A stretch of 64,000 bases of DNA from Favolaschia claudopus (taxonomy: Eukaryota > Basidiomycota > Agaricomycetes > Agaricales > Mycenaceae), in contig JAWWNJ010000010.1 in the NCBI GenBank assembly GCA_037176885.1, positions 3,038,001 through 3,102,000 on the forward strand. The letters are read 5' to 3'. The number at the start of each line of letters is the position of its first letter. The stretch's first letter is position 1. Shown here one piece after another: positions 63,665-64,000 of the stretch. Position numbers and translations under genes: made by a program. The notes below the pieces were generated by a model. That model ran no database searches. It had not been told where the DNA came from and worked only from the letters and a program-made list of their open reading frames with translations.

Positions 63665-64000
63665 CTACACGGTCGTGGCATAATCCGGCGGGGGCTCCTC
63701 AATCGTACCTCCTCCCCAGGGAGAATCCGAGCTCGCCTCCAGCATATTAATTCGCATTACCAGCATGCTGATATCCTCTCTCGCAGCGTGCAACTGGGCT
63801 TCCAAATCCGAAGGTGGATTTCTTGCCCTCGCTCTCGCAGATACTAAGCGCCAAAGTCGTTGCCTCGTCGACTGCGTGGCGCCAGTGTCTGAAAGTCTCC
63901 GAGTTTCCTGGTCCTCGAGTTCCGCAACTTTTTCCGTCACGGCTTGAAGCTCTGTTCGCAGAACCTCGCGAGCGAGCGTGCTGCCGCCGATGGAATGTGT
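63665..64000 (-). CDS. TM4: fourth copy of the PPxY membrane-protein family (cut by the window edge)
   Basis: The minus-strand last exon runs beyond the right edge. It reads THSIGGSTLAREVLRTEL, then the coiled coil (EKVAELEDQE, DLEAQLHAAREDIS) and the tail IEEPPPDYATTV with the PPxY motif. The frame is open and carries small in-frame differences from the others, for example ARARARNPPSD. The membrane helix would lie outside the window. Confidence 0.6.
   Translation of the reverse strand, partial: THSIGGSTLAREVLRTELQAVTEKVAELEDQETRRLSDTGATQSTRQRLWRLVSARARARNPPSDLEAQLHAAREDISMLVMRINMLEASSDSPWGGGTIEEPPPDYATTV

Overview
The window looks like a repeat-rich nuclear region from an agaricomycete (basidiomycete) fungus. 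Genes are cut by many short introns of about 45-70 nt with GTGCGT/GTATGT-type donors. The left edge carries a thioester-reductase domain of the adenylate-forming reductase type and a fungal MFS transporter. The rest is mostly transposable elements of fungal type. I saw no bacterial operons, rRNA, tRNA or CRISPR.

Layout. 1-3.2 kb holds two host genes, the 3' end of a reductase and an MFS transporter. From 3.4 kb to the right edge two sequence families alternate. One is a small membrane-protein gene on the minus strand (TM: Ser/Thr-rich segment, one membrane helix, coiled coil, C-terminal PPxY tail). The other is a diverged, GC-rich, apparently non-coding repeat of about 3-5 kb (R). The order is TM1 (3.4-4.3), R1 (8.3-12.3), TM2 (12.6-13.4), R2 (19.1-24.0), a TM relic (38.2), TM3 (40.7-41.5), R3 (42.9-63.4) and TM4 (63.7-end). 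A truncated class 3 lipase (39.2-39.9) and a degraded multi-pass membrane gene (36.7-37.8) lie between. Mobile elements have inserted into this framework: a TA-flanked element with GC-rich inverted ends (6.09-7.95), an inverted-repeat-bounded block with GGN minisatellites (15.4-19.05), an element with AATTGGC-type subterminal repeats inside R2 (22.3-23.9), a Helitron 3' terminus (24.03), and a 1.1 kb fold-back element with 414-bp arms (34.4-35.5).

A multi-level nest occupies 24.2-34.0 kb. A 720-bp MITE with TAA duplications sits in one LTR of a Ty1/copia element (duplication ACATT). That element sits in the last exon of a hAT transposase gene, and the whole hAT element is flanked by a perfect 8-bp duplication, CATGACGC.

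The most unusual object is a 16.66-kb Ty3/gypsy element at 43,944-60,601, inserted in R3. Its two 1,790-bp LTRs look identical and its reading frames are intact. Gag, zinc-knuckle, protease and pol frames follow one another with stop/start overlaps. Downstream of pol, about 5.5 kb carries three genes on the opposite strand. Two are intron-containing in their coding part and two encode Cys-rich clusters spaced like or near fungal Zn2Cys6. The palindrome CCGCGG occurs 50 times across the element, roughly once per 330 bp, against about 10 times in the other 47 kb. It favours one orientation (CCGCGGR on the element's sense strand) in every part of the element. CCGCGG consists of two CGG half-sites, the triplet that Zn2Cys6 proteins bind. 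I therefore propose, as inference, that the element carries its own DNA-binding regulators and has accumulated their binding sites.
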